Positions 25,088 to 33,884 of a stretch of 47,799 bases of DNA are shown here, piece by piece. The stretch covers positions 1-47,799 of the forward strand of contig DASPKX010000149.1 of the NCBI GenBank assembly GCA_035627835.1, read 5' to 3'. Origin of the DNA: DASPKX01 sp035627835 (lineage in GTDB: Bacteria > Verrucomicrobiota > Verrucomicrobiia > Limisphaerales > SXQI01). The translations under genes were made by a program, and so were the position numbers. The notes beneath the pieces are model-generated. The model made no database searches. It saw nothing but the letters and a program-made list of their open reading frames with translations, and was not told the origin of the DNA. Numbering within the stretch: position 1 is the first letter of the stretch; every line of letters begins with the position of its first letter.

Positions 25088-26044
25088 ATGAATGAGAGTT
25101 CAACGAAGGGGTCAACTTTTAAAGGAATTGGCCCCAATGCTCCAAAAGTCCATTCCCCAGTGATCTTCAGTAAACTCGTATTTCGCTGCTTGCTGTTGGG
25201 ATTATTGCTCTTGCCGATATCCTGTGGGCAGACGCCGCTGGACGTCCTCAGCGGGCTACGTGAGGTCGAGGACATAGGAACCCGCATTGAGAGAGGCGAC
25301 CCTCAAGCAATCACAAATCTCATCTTAGCAGCACGGCAAGAGAGACTTGCCGTAAACGCGATCGCCGTCTTGGGCCAGAGGCGCACTGTGCGCCAAGTCA
25401 CGCCAAATCAAATAACGAATCTGGTGATTCCATTATTGCGCTCCTCACTTGAAAGTTCATCTCCAAGCCTAAGGCGGCAAGCGGCGATTGCTGGTAAGAA
25501 CTATGTACCATGGTGCTCGGTTTTGGTCCCTTCTTTGACAAACCTTGTTACGGCCGATTTCGAACGCTACAACGCCGCACCATTTGCGTTGGACACGTTC
25601 GAGTTGCTGGGAACGAATGCGGTAAGTGCGCTGCCGGTGCTACAAGCAGAACTCGTGAAAGCTTCTGCAGACGCGGGGCCCAACGAGGGCTTCGTTGGGT
25701 GGAAAGCCCGCCTTGCCCGCGCTTTGGCCGCTGTGGGGCAAAACTCGCCTCACGTTACTAACACTTTTCACGCGCTTTTAGAGGGTCGGGATCTCTATAC
25801 CGAACTCGTGGCGGTAGAATTTCTTTCGCAGCAGATGCCAACAAGTAGCGACGTTTCTGGGGCCATCATCAGATTGCTGCAGTCGGACGATGATTATCTC
25901 GTGATGCAGACGTTGAAAATATTGACCGCAAAGACGAATGCCATTTCCCCCGAAATTGTGGCAGAATTGACGAAGCTAAGTCACACCTCAAATCCACGAA
26001 TTCGAAAGAGCGCTGAAGCACTGAGGCTAAAGCTGGCTCAGTGA
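25088..26044 (+). CDS. HEAT-repeat lipoprotein
   Basis: 318 aa from ATG 25088. A long leader of about 29 polar residues precedes a hydrophobic core, LVFRCLLLGLLLLPISC, giving a lipobox-like Cys46. The rest is alpha-helical with HEAT/PBS-like repeats: RGDPQAITNLILAARQERLA, ALDTFELLGTNAVSALPVLQ, SGAIIRLLQSDDDYLVMQTL, ending KSAEALRLKLAQ. Such repeats bind other proteins. The long n-region is unusual for a lipoprotein, so the true start may be later. No partner is apparent in this part of the window. Confidence 0.7.
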   Translation: MNESSTKGSTFKGIGPNAPKVHSPVIFSKLVFRCLLLGLLLLPISCGQTPLDVLSGLREVEDIGTRIERGDPQAITNLILAARQERLAVNAIAVLGQRRTVRQVTPNQITNLVIPLLRSSLESSSPSLRRQAAIAGKNYVPWCSVLVPSLTNLVTADFERYNAAPFALDTFELLGTNAVSALPVLQAELVKASADAGPNEGFVGWKARLARALAAVGQNSPHVTNTFHALLEGRDLYTELVAVEFLSQQMPTSSDVSGAIIRLLQSDDDYLVMQTLKILTAKTNAISPEIVAELTKLSHTSNPRIRKSAEALRLKLAQ

Positions 26045-26480
26045 GTATCCAGAAGAAAGGAGAAGGGCGATCGGACTCCTTCCACTTGCGTGTGCTTTGG
26101 GCAAACGAGGCGCAGGCAAGCCTTGCCAAAATGCCGCTCCATCCGGAGCTCGGAAATTTCTTCTGAACTGGTACTACAAAGATTTCGCCCCGCTGGGGCT
26201 TAGGGCCGGGGCGCGCGAGGCGGCGGATTCATGTGGCTGCACGGTAGTAGGGGTGGTTTGCTTGGTGACAGTGCCCAAAACCGGAAATGACCATCGAGGC
26301 ACTCTACGTCTCCGGGGTCGCCGCCACTCCTTCTCACATTCTGCTTCTCTGGTTCTGCTTCTCTGCTATCTCTGCGACCTCCTGTTTATCCTCGGTGTTT
26401 ACGTTCTCAATTTGTAGCGAGCAGGGAGGCCCGGAAAGAGTTGCAATCCGGGTCTGTCATGGCAAATTTACGGCCTTGTT
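26045..26480. other. Intergenic 435 bp rich in phrase repeats
   Basis: No gene seen. It contains an imperfect dyad CCGCTCCATCCGGAGCTCGG (near 26132-26151), a TACTACAAAGATTTCGCCCC element (26172-26205), and a CTCTGCTATCTCTGCGACC phrase (26330-26405). The tRNA-Pro gene follows. Confidence 0.55.
26172..26205. repeat. CGCCCCGCTGGGGCT element, copy 2
   Basis: Longer copy of the element at 24300-24330, with the left flank TACTACAAAGATTTCG and right flank TTAGGG. Elements of this style are common between genes in Verrucomicrobiota and Planctomycetota. Confidence 0.65.
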
Positions 26481-26558
26481 CGGGGCGTAGCGTAGCCTGG
26501 CTAGCGCGCGTGGTTCGGGTCCACGAGGTCGTGAGTTCAAATCTCACCGCCCCGACCA
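26481..26558 (+). tRNA. tRNA-Pro(CGG)
   Basis: 78 nt with genome-encoded CCA. Acceptor CGGGGCG (26481-26487) pairs with CGCCCCG (26548-26554); discriminator A 26555; CCA 26556-26558. The anticodon arm has stem CGTGG/CCACG with loop TTCGGGT, giving anticodon CGG (codon CCG). The T-loop is TTCAAAT. The DUF554 gene begins 18 nt after CCA. Confidence 0.93.
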
Positions 26559-26575
26559 TTTAACCCCCTCGCGGG

Positions 26576-27301
26576 GTGATCGTGACCGGCACCATCATCA
26601 ACGTCGCAGCCATCGTCACCGGCGGAATCGTCGGGCGGCTCCTCACCAAAGATCTCTCCCACAAAAAACAGACTTATCTCAAAACGTTCCTCGGGTTTTT
26701 CGTGCTCTACGTGGGCATTACGACCACCTGGAAGGCTATTAACGGCTCTTTCTCTCAGGCCGCATTGCAGGTGGCGATCATGTTCCTCGCGTTGATTATC
26801 GGGAACTTGATTGGGCGGGGACTGAAGTTGCAGCAAGGGATGAACAAGCTGGGGAAGATGGCCCAGGATGCTTTTCAGCGGGCAGACACCGCGGACGCGC
26901 GGAAGTTCAGTGAGGGCCTCGTGACTTGCACCCTGCTCTTCTGTGTCGGCCCGATGGCTTTCATTGGCGCGCTCCAGGACGGGCTGTCTGGGAATTATCG
27001 GCTGCTGGCGGTGAAGGCGGTGATGGATGGTTTGGCGACGCTGGCGTTTGTGAAGACGCTGGGTTGGGGGCCGGTGTTCGCGGCGATTCCGGTGCTGGCG
27101 TATCAAGGCACCGTGACACTCGCGGCCAGCGGGCTTCAGCCATACTTCACCAACACGGCGTTGCTCGATTCGATAAATGCGGTGGGGGGGCTGTTGATAA
27201 TCTGCATCTCGACTATGATCTGGGACGTGGCGAAGCCGCGCCTGGCTGACTACTTGCCGAGTTTGGCCGTGGCGCCGCTGCTCACCTGGCTTTTGCGCTG
27301 A
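26576..27301 (+). CDS. DUF554 membrane protein
   Basis: 241 aa with about seven hydrophobic segments. It matches the YdfK/YqgA-type DUF554 family: start VTGTIINVAAIVTGGIVGRL, then KTFLGFFVLYVGI, LVTCTLLFCVGPMAFIGALQDGL and the C-terminal FTNTALLDSINAVGGLLIIC. The family is an inner-membrane transporter-like group with unproven substrate. Start GTG 26576 sits inside a small hairpin (ACCCC/GGGGT around 26563-26577); GTG 26582 is an alternative. It lies 18 nt downstream of tRNA-Pro, so the mRNA 5' end may arise by tRNA processing. Confidence 0.87.
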   Translation: MIVTGTIINVAAIVTGGIVGRLLTKDLSHKKQTYLKTFLGFFVLYVGITTTWKAINGSFSQAALQVAIMFLALIIGNLIGRGLKLQQGMNKLGKMAQDAFQRADTADARKFSEGLVTCTLLFCVGPMAFIGALQDGLSGNYRLLAVKAVMDGLATLAFVKTLGWGPVFAAIPVLAYQGTVTLAASGLQPYFTNTALLDSINAVGGLLIICISTMIWDVAKPRLADYLPSLAVAPLLTWLLR

Positions 27302-27356
27302 AATGGCGCTTCATCCGCAAATAATACCATAGGCAACAATTCATCAGATTTGTAAC

Positions 27357-29462
27357 ATGAAGAACATGAAGCACTGGTCCCGTTTCACTGGCGCAACGGC
27401 GTTGGCCGCTGCCCTCCTGGCGCAACCGCTCTGCGCGGATGAAGGCATGTGGTTGTTCAACGATCCGCCCCGCAAACAGCTGCGGGAAAAGTATGGATTC
27501 CAGCCTTCGGAAGCGTGGCTTGAGCATGTGCAAAAATCGTCCGTGCGTTTCAACAGCGGCGGGTCGGGATCGTTCGTCAGCGAGGATGGCTTGGTGATGT
27601 CGAATCATCACGTGGGCGCGGATTGCCTGCAGAAATTGGGCACCGAGCAGCACAATTATTATCGCGACGGCTTTTACGCAAAGACGCTGGAAGAAGAGAA
27701 AGCGTGCCCGGACCTGGAGTTGAACGTCCTCATGAGCATCGAGGATGTGACCGACCGGGTGAACGCGGCCGTGAAGCCGGGGACGAGCGGCGATGAGGCC
27801 TTCGCAGCACGCCGCGCGGTGATGGCGCAGATCGAGAAGGAATCGCTGGATAAGACCGGTTTTCGCAGCGATGTCGTGACGCTTTACCAGGGCGGCAAGT
27901 ACCACCTTTACCGCTATAAGAAGTACACTGATGTCCGGCTCGTGTGGGCGCCGGAAATGCAAATTGGTTTCTTTGGCGGCGATCCGGATAATTTCGAGTA
28001 CCCGCGATTCTGCCTCGATGCCGCTTTCTTCCGTGCGTACGAGAACGGCAAACCGGCGAAGGTTCAGCATTACCTGAAGTGGAGCAAAGCAGGCGCGGCG
28101 GAAAATGAACTCGTCTTTGTTTCCGGCCATCCTGGGGCGACCAGCCGCTTGCAAACCATGGCGGACCTCACTTACAAGCGGGACTTTTCTTTCCCCCGTT
28201 TGCTCTCATGGCTGAACCGAATGGAAGTCACGCTGAACGCCTGGAGCGGGCGCAGCGAGGAAAACGCGCGCCGGGCGAAGGAGCTGCTCTTCAGCGCACA
28301 GAACAGCCGCAAGGCTCGTGATGGCGGCTTGGCTGGTTTGCTCGATCCAAAGCTGATGGGCAAAAAGCAGGAGGCTGAGGAGAAGCTCAAGAGCGCAGTG
28401 GCCAATGATCCGAAGCTGGCTGAAGCTCGTGACGCGTGGAAGCGCATTGAGGAGGCGCAGAACAAGATCAAGGAAGTGGCCGTTGAATACAACGCGCTGG
28501 AGGTTGGCCGTGGCTTCGGCAGCCGATATTTCGAGATTGCCCGCACCATTTTACGGGCTGTGGAGGAGCGTCCGAAAGCAGAGGGTGATCGTCTGCGCGA
28601 GTTCCGCGAATCCGCGCGTGAATCGCTGGAGTTCGATCTCTTCTCCGCAGAGCCGCTTTACGATGATTACGAGCAGGTGAAGCTGGCCACCGGGCTAACT
28701 TACCTTTGCCAGGAGCTGGGTTACACCAATGCGTTGGTCCAAAAAGTCCTGAACGGCAAATCACCACGCGATCGTGCGGCGGGGCTGGTGGCGCAAACCA
28801 AGGTGAAGGATGTGAATGCGCGCAAGGCGTTGTATCAATCCAAGCCGGAAGAATTGGCCAGCATCAACGATCCGATGATTCAACTGGCGCGGCTTGTCGA
28901 TAGCGAAGCGCGGCGCGTTCGCAAGATTGTTGAGGGGCAGGATGAATTAAAGCGGCAGGCCTATGCCGCGATCGCCCGGGCGAAATTCGCCATGGAAGGC
29001 CCCAGCTCATATCCCGACGCAACGTTCACATTGCGGCTCTCCTATGGGGCGGTGAAAGGTTACCAGGAGAACGGAAAGAATGTGCCGCACCAAACAACCT
29101 TTGAAGGTTTGTATGAGCGGGCCAAGGAGCATAACTATCGCCCACCGTTCGACCTGCCAAAGCGTTGGCTGGATCGCAAGGACAAGCTCGACCTGAACAC
29201 ACCGTATAACTTTGTCGCGACGACGGACATCATCGGCGGCAACTCGGGCAGCCCTGTCATCAACAAGAACGCGGAAGTGGTTGGCTTGATTTTTGACGGC
29301 AACATCCATTCGCTCGTGCTGGATTTCGCCTACACCGATGAGCTTGCGCGGGCCGTTTCTGTGCACTCCTCCTCCATCCTGGAGGCGTTGCGGAAGGTGT
29401 ATGACGCGCCGAATATTGCGGAAGAATTGACCACTGGCCGCCGCCCAGCTTCAACCCTGTAA
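27357..29462 (+). CDS. Exported S46 dipeptidyl-peptidase, DPP7-like
   Basis: 701 aa serine peptidase of family S46, which removes dipeptides from oligopeptides in the periplasm. A signal peptide ends around residue 28 (ALAAALLAQPLCADE). Start of the catalytic domain: GMWLFNDPPRKQL. The His is in GLVMSNHHVGADC, the Asp region in GGDPDNFEYPRFCLDAAFFR, and the Ser in IIGGNSGSPVINKN. Eighteen residues after that Ser is Gly (FDGN). In Porphyromonas, Arg at this position marks the Asp/Glu-specific DPP11 and Gly the DPP7 type, so a hydrophobic P1 preference is inferred. A helical domain is inserted around 300-560 as in the family. The stop overlaps the dehydrogenase start (TAATG). Confidence 0.93.
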   Translation: MKNMKHWSRFTGATALAAALLAQPLCADEGMWLFNDPPRKQLREKYGFQPSEAWLEHVQKSSVRFNSGGSGSFVSEDGLVMSNHHVGADCLQKLGTEQHNYYRDGFYAKTLEEEKACPDLELNVLMSIEDVTDRVNAAVKPGTSGDEAFAARRAVMAQIEKESLDKTGFRSDVVTLYQGGKYHLYRYKKYTDVRLVWAPEMQIGFFGGDPDNFEYPRFCLDAAFFRAYENGKPAKVQHYLKWSKAGAAENELVFVSGHPGATSRLQTMADLTYKRDFSFPRLLSWLNRMEVTLNAWSGRSEENARRAKELLFSAQNSRKARDGGLAGLLDPKLMGKKQEAEEKLKSAVANDPKLAEARDAWKRIEEAQNKIKEVAVEYNALEVGRGFGSRYFEIARTILRAVEERPKAEGDRLREFRESARESLEFDLFSAEPLYDDYEQVKLATGLTYLCQELGYTNALVQKVLNGKSPRDRAAGLVAQTKVKDVNARKALYQSKPEELASINDPMIQLARLVDSEARRVRKIVEGQDELKRQAYAAIARAKFAMEGPSSYPDATFTLRLSYGAVKGYQENGKNVPHQTTFEGLYERAKEHNYRPPFDLPKRWLDRKDKLDLNTPYNFVATTDIIGGNSGSPVINKNAEVVGLIFDGNIHSLVLDFAYTDELARAVSVHSSSILEALRKVYDAPNIAEELTTGRRPASTL

Positions 29463-30634
29463 TGAGTTCCCCAGCGCAAACAGGCAAGGTCCGTGTCGGC
29501 ATCATCGGCATGGGCAACATGGGGAAGCATCACGCGGACTACCTGCTGGCGGGCAAAGTGGCGCGCTGCGAGCTGACGGCCATTGCGAGTTCAAGCGCTG
29601 GAAAGTCGCGGAAGTATTCCGCCCTTCCGATCTTTAAGACCGGCGAGGAGTTGATCGAATCCGGGCTGGTGGATGCGGTCCTGATTGCGACGCCCCATTA
29701 CCAGCACACCACGCTGGGTGTGGCCGCGCTGCAACGTGGATTGCACATTATGGTGGAGAAGCCGATCTCCGTGCACAAAGCAGATTGCGAGCGGCTGATC
29801 GAGGCGCATCGCAAGTCCAATGGCAAAGTGTTCGCGGCCATGTTCCAGCTTCGGAGCGAGCCTCGTTACCAGAAGCTCAAGCACTTGATTGCCAGTGGTG
29901 AGCTTGGCGAGATCGTGCGCACGAGCTGGATCATCACGGATTGGTTCCGCACGGAGGCCTATTACGCGAGCGGCGGTTGGCGAGCGACCTGGAAGGGTGA
30001 AGGCGGCGGGGTGCTGCTCAACCAATGCCCGCACCAGATCGACTTGATGCACTGGCTGCTCGGCACACCATCCCGCGTGCGCGGCTTCTGCCAGTTTGGG
30101 CGGTATCACGACATTGAGGTTGAGGATAACGTCACCGTTTATTTCGAGTTCCCGAATGGCGCCACTGGTCTTTTTGTGAGTTCCACTGGCGAAGCTCCTG
30201 GATCGAATCGATTCGAAATCGCCGGGACGCGCGGCAAGATTGTTTTGGAAAACAACCGGATGACCTTCACCCGGAACGAAGTTTCCATGACGGAGTTCAG
30301 CAAAGCGGCCAAGACCGGTTTTGCGCGGCCGGATGTGTGGAATGTCGAGATTCCTATTGAAAACGCGGCGGCGCAGCATGCGTATGTAATGCAGAACTTT
30401 GTGGACGCCATTCTGGATGGTGTGCCGCTAATCGCGCCGGGTGGTGAAGGAATACACTCAGTGGAGTTTGCCAACGCGGCGCTGCTCTCGACCTGGACGG
30501 GGAAAACGGTCGAGTTGCCGATGGATTCGGCGGCCTATGAAGCGAAGCTGAATGCGATGATTCAAAACTCGCGTTACGAGAAGAAAACCATCGCCATCGC
30601 CGCTGAGGACTTTACAAAATCATTCACGCGCTAG
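29462..30634 (+). CDS. Gfo/Idh/MocA-family oxidoreductase
   Basis: 390 aa NAD(P)-dependent dehydrogenase of sugars or inositol. N-terminal Rossmann fold: VRVGIIGMGNMGKHHADYL. The family motif is EKPISVHKADCERLIEAHRK, with the catalytic Lys in EKP. The C-terminal alpha/beta substrate domain includes GGGVLLNQCPHQIDLMHWLLG, where the QxxH-type Asp/His pair (DLMHW) is the usual catalytic motif. ATG 29462 overlaps the S46 stop by one base (TAATG). An isomerase gene follows 35 nt after the stop, a common pairing for catabolism of inositol-like sugars. Substrate unknown. Confidence 0.92.
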   Translation: MSSPAQTGKVRVGIIGMGNMGKHHADYLLAGKVARCELTAIASSSAGKSRKYSALPIFKTGEELIESGLVDAVLIATPHYQHTTLGVAALQRGLHIMVEKPISVHKADCERLIEAHRKSNGKVFAAMFQLRSEPRYQKLKHLIASGELGEIVRTSWIITDWFRTEAYYASGGWRATWKGEGGGVLLNQCPHQIDLMHWLLGTPSRVRGFCQFGRYHDIEVEDNVTVYFEFPNGATGLFVSSTGEAPGSNRFEIAGTRGKIVLENNRMTFTRNEVSMTEFSKAAKTGFARPDVWNVEIPIENAAAQHAYVMQNFVDAILDGVPLIAPGGEGIHSVEFANAALLSTWTGKTVELPMDSAAYEAKLNAMIQNSRYEKKTIAIAAEDFTKSFTR

Positions 30635-30669
30635 AGCCCGCCCCTCGCGATCCCTAGCCATTAATAAGT

Positions 30670-31590
30670 ATGCAATTTTCAGGAATTGGTGACGAGGCTG
30701 GCAACAGCATTGAAGCGCAGATCAAAGCGACGAAAGCGCTCGGCTGGCGGCACATCGAAGCGCGCAATGTCGAAGTGGCAGGGTTTCCCAAGGCGAATCT
30801 GCATGACATTCCGGATGCGGCGTTTGAGATCGTCGTGGCGAAGTTGCAGGAAGCGGGCGTGTCCATCAATTGCTTTGGGTCTGCGATCGCGAATTGGGGG
30901 AAGAAGATCGATGAGCCGTTCGACACGTCGCTGAATGAAGCGCGCCGTGCCATTCCACGCATGCAGCGGCTTGGGACGAAGATGGTGCGCGTGATGAGCT
31001 TCGCGGTGCGCGAGCAAGACGACCAAATGGTTGATGAGAGAATGCGCCGCATGCGGGAGCTGACCAAGATGTTTCTCGATGCAGGCATCCAACCGGTGCA
31101 TGAGAATTGCATGAACTACGGCGGGATGGGCTGGCCCTTCACGCTGGAGCTGCTTGAGAAGGTTCCCGGCATGAAGTTGGTGTTCGACACGGCGAATCCT
31201 GTTTTCAATGCGGATCGCAGCAAACCGAAGCCGCACCCTCGTCAGGATGCGTGGGAGTTTTATGAGCACGTGCGCGATCATGTGGCGCATGTGCATATCA
31301 AAGATGCGCGGTGGAACCCGTCCAAAAACGATGCGGATTACACGTTCCCTGGCGAAGGCGACGGAGCGGTTCGGCGGGTTCTTCAGGATCTGGTTGCTCG
31401 CGGTTACAATGGGTTCCTCTCCATCGAGCCGCATATGGCGGTGGTGTTCCATGACGCGTCAGTGAAGGCTTCCGATGAAGCGATGTTCACTAGCTATGTT
31501 GAGTATGGACGCAGGCTGATGGCGCTGGTGAACGAGGTCGAAGCGGAAGCGCGCGGCCGCAAAGCGCAACCCGCCGGAGTGCGCGCGTAG
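30670..31590 (+). CDS. Sugar phosphate isomerase/epimerase (xylose isomerase-like TIM barrel)
   Basis: 306 aa AP-endonuclease-2-type TIM barrel. Starts MQFSGIGDEAGNSIEAQIKA, the IolE/xylose-isomerase-like opening with GDEAG. Metal-binding and active-site text: EARNVEVAGF, HENCMNYGGMGWPF, KLVFDTANPVF, HVHIKDARW and FLSIEPHM, which supply the Glu/His/Asp ligands in order. It follows the Gfo/Idh gene by 35 nt on the same strand, a pair seen in many Verrucomicrobiota and Planctomycetota clusters for ketose or inositol conversion. The precise substrate is not inferable. ATG 30670 was chosen because it matches the family start. Confidence 0.9.
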   Translation: MQFSGIGDEAGNSIEAQIKATKALGWRHIEARNVEVAGFPKANLHDIPDAAFEIVVAKLQEAGVSINCFGSAIANWGKKIDEPFDTSLNEARRAIPRMQRLGTKMVRVMSFAVREQDDQMVDERMRRMRELTKMFLDAGIQPVHENCMNYGGMGWPFTLELLEKVPGMKLVFDTANPVFNADRSKPKPHPRQDAWEFYEHVRDHVAHVHIKDARWNPSKNDADYTFPGEGDGAVRRVLQDLVARGYNGFLSIEPHMAVVFHDASVKASDEAMFTSYVEYGRRLMALVNEVEAEARGRKAQPAGVRA

Positions 31591-31637
31591 GCTCACATTC
31601 ACTTGCGTTTTATTGCGGCTGGTTGAGATTTCCACAG

Positions 31638-32057
31638 ATGGTCTTCGTTAGGCAGTCCGACATCCATGGCACAGGCGTCTTTGCGGATCAGGTGATCCAA
31701 CCTGGAACGCGCGTGCTCGAATACATTGGCGAGCGCGTTCCCAAGGAGGAAGCCGATCGCCGGTGCAAGGAAGGGAACACGTTCATCTTCACGATCAATG
31801 ATGAGTTCGACCTGGACGGAGACATTGAGGCGAACGTCGCTAAATACATCAATCACTCTTGCGAGCCGAACTGCTACTCAGAGTTGGACGAGGAGCAGAT
31901 CTTCATCATCGCGTTGCGTCGGATCGAGGTGGGCGAGGAGCTGACGTTCAACTACGGCTACGATCTGAAGGACTACAAAGATCATCCGTGCAAATGCGGC
32001 TCGAAGCGGTGCGTTGGCTTTATGCTCGCGGAGGAATTCTTCGGCAAGATTGCTTAG
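31638..32057 (+). CDS. SET-domain lysine methyltransferase-like protein
   Basis: 139 aa, essentially a bare SET domain. ATG 31638 opens VRQSDIHGTGVFADQVIQPG; a TTG 15 nt upstream is in frame. Motifs: EYIGERVPKEEADRR, the SAM/knot signature YINHSCEPNC, the catalytic Tyr in FNYGYDLKDY, and a post-SET-like zinc cluster, PCKCGSKRCVGF. The family transfers methyl from SAM to protein lysine. Bacterial SET proteins of this size are often thought to be acquired from eukaryotes or their parasites, and their targets are mostly unknown. Followed by a CGCAGATT repeat and a convergent gene. Confidence 0.88.
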   Translation: MVFVRQSDIHGTGVFADQVIQPGTRVLEYIGERVPKEEADRRCKEGNTFIFTINDEFDLDGDIEANVAKYINHSCEPNCYSELDEEQIFIIALRRIEVGEELTFNYGYDLKDYKDHPCKCGSKRCVGFMLAEEFFGKIA

Positions 32058-32064
32058 AAAAGGC

Positions 32065-32096
32065 GATCCGCAGATTTCGCAGATTCACGCAGATTT
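32065..32096. repeat. CGCAGATT phrase repeat, copy 2
   Basis: Four spaced units (CCGCAGATTTCGCAGATT, then CACGCAGATTT) immediately after the SET gene stop. Same family as 8295-8324 (opposite strand) and 40527-40570. Confidence 0.7.
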
Positions 32097-32183
32097 AAGA
32101 TGGCGCTTCAGAGGCGCTCTGCGTCAGGGACAACTGCTTAGCGCCGGTGGGCAGTTGAGTTCATGCTGCAGGACATACTTCGT

Positions 32184-33884
32184 TTAAATGAGGGAAATGC
32201 CCTTGGGCATGATTACCACGGTGGTTCCGGCGATTTTGTCGTGCCAGCCTTGTTTCTCTGAATCCCAGGCGACCCAGATGTAGCCGAGGAAGAAGATCAG
32301 CTCGGAGAACAACGAAGCCAGTCCTCGCACCACCGCAGTGGGGAAGTTCATCGGCTCGCCGTCCATGCGGACAACTTTCAGGTTCAGCAGAACTCCACCA
32401 ACCGTTGTGCCGCGCCATCCCCAAAGGATGATTTGGTAAGCAACGATGAAGAGCGGAAGGATTGGGGCGGTGAACGGGAGAATGCCGACGGCAATCGCGC
32501 AGAGCACGAGGTCAATGATGCCCGCGACGAAGCGGCGCCAGAACCCGGCGCGTGGGTAGAGATCTGCTTCCGGTTGGGCAAGGCCAGCAGCGCTTGCGCT
32601 TGGTTCCGCAGCTCCAAAACCGGGAATGAACGGAGGCGCGCCGAGAACGGCGGCGCCGCCACCGGCTGCCGAAAAGGGAATGTCCGGGGTGGGAGAAGGA
32701 GCTGCGGCTGCGCTTGCTGTGGTGGCGTTCATTGGGGCGGCAGTTGTGCCTGCCATCGTTCCTCCGCCGAAGCTGCCCGTGGATGGCGCAGTGGTTGGGG
32801 CGGGGCGCGTTGGGCGTGGGGGACGTTCCTTCACGAGGCGGCTCGAGATGGTGAGGACCACGTTGCCCAGGCCCATAACTCCAACAAGCGCCCAAACCAT
32901 CAAGCCGATGATTGGGATGAAGTAGATAATAGCGAGGATGAGCGTTCCAAGAAGGAAGGCCAGGATGACGTTCCCAATCAAGCCATCCTCGCGCCGACGC
33001 AGGATGCGCCCGCCGATGGCTGCGGCCACAACGATTTTGCCGAAGATGCCAGCGGCCACAAAGGCTGCGAGCAGGAACGGGATGAGCACAATGCCGATCA
33101 CGGACATCAGCAGGACGAAGATAAGCGGGGCGATGCCGACGAGCGTGAGCAGGCCCACGACGAAGCTCATGGCAGGGCGCTCATACATAACCTTCACGCA
33201 CTGGCGAACGGCGCTTCCGAGAATCAGGGCGAGCAACAGGTAGAAGACGGTGACCAAGCCGAAGACCATGAGGACTGCTGGGCCGCCTGCGAGAGGACGG
33301 AGTTTGAGAACAGCTCCGCGGAAGTATTGCTCGAAGAACTCTCCAGCGAGGCCGAAGCCAAACATGAAAGGCACGTTGTGAAGCTTGTTCCCAATCTTCG
33401 CCAAATCAGCGCCGGTGGCTTTGCCGCCAACGACAACAGCTTCACGACGAACCTGCGCGCCCTCCTTGAACTCAACGCCCCCGGCTACAACCGTTAAGTC
33501 ACGGACCGTGCCCGATAGGGTGACTCGGCCGCCCACCACAACCACCTCGCGGACTTCCCCGCGGATGGTGGCGCTTCCGCCAATGACCACGAGCGAATTG
33601 TCGATGTCCCCGTCAATGACCGCATCGCCCCCGATAAGCACCACGTCGCGGGCGGATTCGTTGGCGGGCAGCTTGAAGCTTTGGCCGATGAGAACGACTT
33701 CGTGGTGGGTGCGAGTGTCCGGTTGGCTCTCCTCGTTATGCGACGAGTCTTCAGCGTTGTTGGTTGAGTCGCTGGACGCAGCTTGCTCCTGAGGTTCAGG
33801 CGCGACCGGCGGCTCTGGTTGTTGCGCGAAAGCGCCTGTGACCAGGCTCAGCGCGAAAAGGAGGGAGAGATAAAAGCTTTTCAT
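32184..33884 (-). CDS. Bactofilin-like polymer-forming domain fused to RDD membrane protein
   Basis: 566 aa. Signal peptide MKSFYLSLLFALSLVTGAFA, then an acidic Pro/Glu/Gln linker. Residues about 60-155 carry repeated short beta turns (VVLIGGDAVIDGDIDNSLVV, IGGSATIRGEVREVVVVGGR, VTLSGTVRDLTVVAGGVEFK, EGAQVRREAVVVGGKATG), the bactofilin/polymer-forming pattern. Membrane segments follow at about 190-350. An Ala/Pro/Thr-rich linker leads to a C-terminal RDD domain: YPRAGFWRRFVAGIIDLVLC and WRGTTVGGVLLNLKVVR, ending DSEKQGWHDKIAGTTVV. The three-part fusion is unusual. It is the last gene of the minus-strand sigma operon; the upstream gene's stop overlaps its start. It may be a surface or envelope-sensing scaffold. 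Confidence 0.78.
   Translation of the reverse strand: MKSFYLSLLFALSLVTGAFAQQPEPPVAPEPQEQAASSDSTNNAEDSSHNEESQPDTRTHHEVVLIGQSFKLPANESARDVVLIGGDAVIDGDIDNSLVVIGGSATIRGEVREVVVVGGRVTLSGTVRDLTVVAGGVEFKEGAQVRREAVVVGGKATGADLAKIGNKLHNVPFMFGFGLAGEFFEQYFRGAVLKLRPLAGGPAVLMVFGLVTVFYLLLALILGSAVRQCVKVMYERPAMSFVVGLLTLVGIAPLIFVLLMSVIGIVLIPFLLAAFVAAGIFGKIVVAAAIGGRILRRREDGLIGNVILAFLLGTLILAIIYFIPIIGLMVWALVGVMGLGNVVLTISSRLVKERPPRPTRPAPTTAPSTGSFGGGTMAGTTAAPMNATTASAAAAPSPTPDIPFSAAGGGAAVLGAPPFIPGFGAAEPSASAAGLAQPEADLYPRAGFWRRFVAGIIDLVLCAIAVGILPFTAPILPLFIVAYQIILWGWRGTTVGGVLLNLKVVRMDGEPMNFPTAVVRGLASLFSELIFFLGYIWVAWDSEKQGWHDKIAGTTVVIMPKGISLI

Noticed and set aside
26481..26558. An integration site at the tRNA-Pro gene
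   Set aside because: No duplicated tRNA 3' end was seen upstream and no integrase is present in the window; kept only as a weak hypothesis for the accessory block.
32433..33497. A long frame on the plus strand opposite the RDD fusion
   Set aside because: It lies entirely antisense to a gene with clear signal peptide, beta repeats and RDD motifs, and its own translation is low-complexity Glu/Asn/His text.
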